A stretch of 64,000 nt of DNA from Candidatus Termititenax sp. (GTDB lineage Bacteria; Margulisbacteria; Riflemargulisbacteria; GWF2-35-9; DYQY01): positions 5,425 through 69,424 of the forward strand of contig DYQY01000007.1 in NCBI GenBank assembly GCA_020719045.1. Direction: 5' to 3'. Under the pieces are notes generated by a model, which was not told the origin of the DNA, did no database searches, and saw only the letters and a program-made list of their open reading frames with translations. Numbering within the stretch: position 1 is the stretch's first letter; each line of letters starts with the position of its first letter. The position numbers and the translations under genes were made by a program. Below, one piece after another: positions 63,897 to 64,000 of this stretch.

Positions 63897-64000
63897 CAGT
63901 AGTGTCCGGTAGTTTTTCAGCCAAAGCCGAAAGATAACTGAGTAGAAGGCAAGTCCTTAAGATGTTTCACATACCATCCTATTAAGTAGGTAATCATGGC
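63897..64000 (+). mobile_element. Probable left end of an insertion sequence
   Basis: The sequence begins CAGTAGTGTCCGGTAG, of the TAGTGTCCGGT type that I recall from termini of IS4-like elements. It is followed by about 85 non-coding bases and ends in AAGTAGGTAATC-ATG, an ATG (63996) with a ribosome-like site that could start a transposase beyond the window. It abuts the truncated kinase fragment. The family assignment is from memory and uncertain. Confidence 0.45.

Noticed and set aside
1-64000. tRNA, rRNA or CRISPR arrays
   Set aside because: No cloverleaf with a TTCRA arm, no rRNA-like stretch and no regularly spaced direct repeats were seen on reading.

Overview
The window is AT-rich DNA (roughly two thirds A+T by eye) from a bacterium with two membranes. 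It carries a TonB-dependent receptor, a beta-barrel-like exported protein, a MotAB stator, LL-diaminopimelate aminotransferase plus DapF, a type III glutamine synthetase and a mannose-1-phosphate guanylyltransferase. Genes are dense, with many 1-35 base overlaps. I cannot name the species. The gene set and very low GC would fit an uncultured candidate phylum (Margulisbacteria is one guess), but that is inference only.

Layout. 0-7 kb: sbcD followed by an sbcC that stops after its zinc hook, a small toxin-antitoxin patch (MNT-HEPN and a convergent HigBA-like pair), motAB and an unknown gene, then about 450 non-coding bases with hairpin repeats. 7-24 kb: ordinary housekeeping genes (a TauE-type transporter split in two, tyrS, a class A PBP, prs, a TRAM-less miaB, manC, glnN, an outer-membrane protein, ettA, a class III aminotransferase, rlmB, def, fmt). 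24-30 kb: an 847-residue coiled-coil protein facing a three-gene cluster of unrecognised proteins (318, 49 and 633 aa). 30-31.6 kb: cvpA, purE and a SIMPL protein. 31.6-40.5 kb: a compact three-gene non-ribosomal peptide synthetase locus. 40.5-53.6 kb: acyP, mnmA, bioB, nadA, a peroxiredoxin, birA, dapF, dapL, rnc, an ABC ATPase, the riboflavin genes, nusB and accC. 53.6-64 kb: an ArnT-like glycosyltransferase, a 39-aa ORF, a 1040-aa protein with a PLP-enzyme-like core and a GNAT tail, a DUF2147 protein, btuF-btuB under a cobalamin riboswitch, pabB-pabC, and a histidine kinase remnant cut at what looks like an insertion-sequence end.

Two regulatory patterns cross these regions. (1) Four genes have an exact TATAAT-N6-ATG arrangement, so transcription should begin at the start codon (leaderless mRNA). 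(2) Four otherwise unrelated unknown transcription units share an unusual promoter-like pair, GGGA(A/T) or GCAAC, 16-17 bases, then CGATA(A/T). This resembles an alternative (ECF-like) sigma site. It precedes the 1040-aa gene, the 39-aa gene, the 318/49/633-aa operon and a 99-aa gene, which suggests a regulon of undescribed proteins. That regulon and the small NRPS with unusual terminal condensation-like domains are the best candidates for new biology here.
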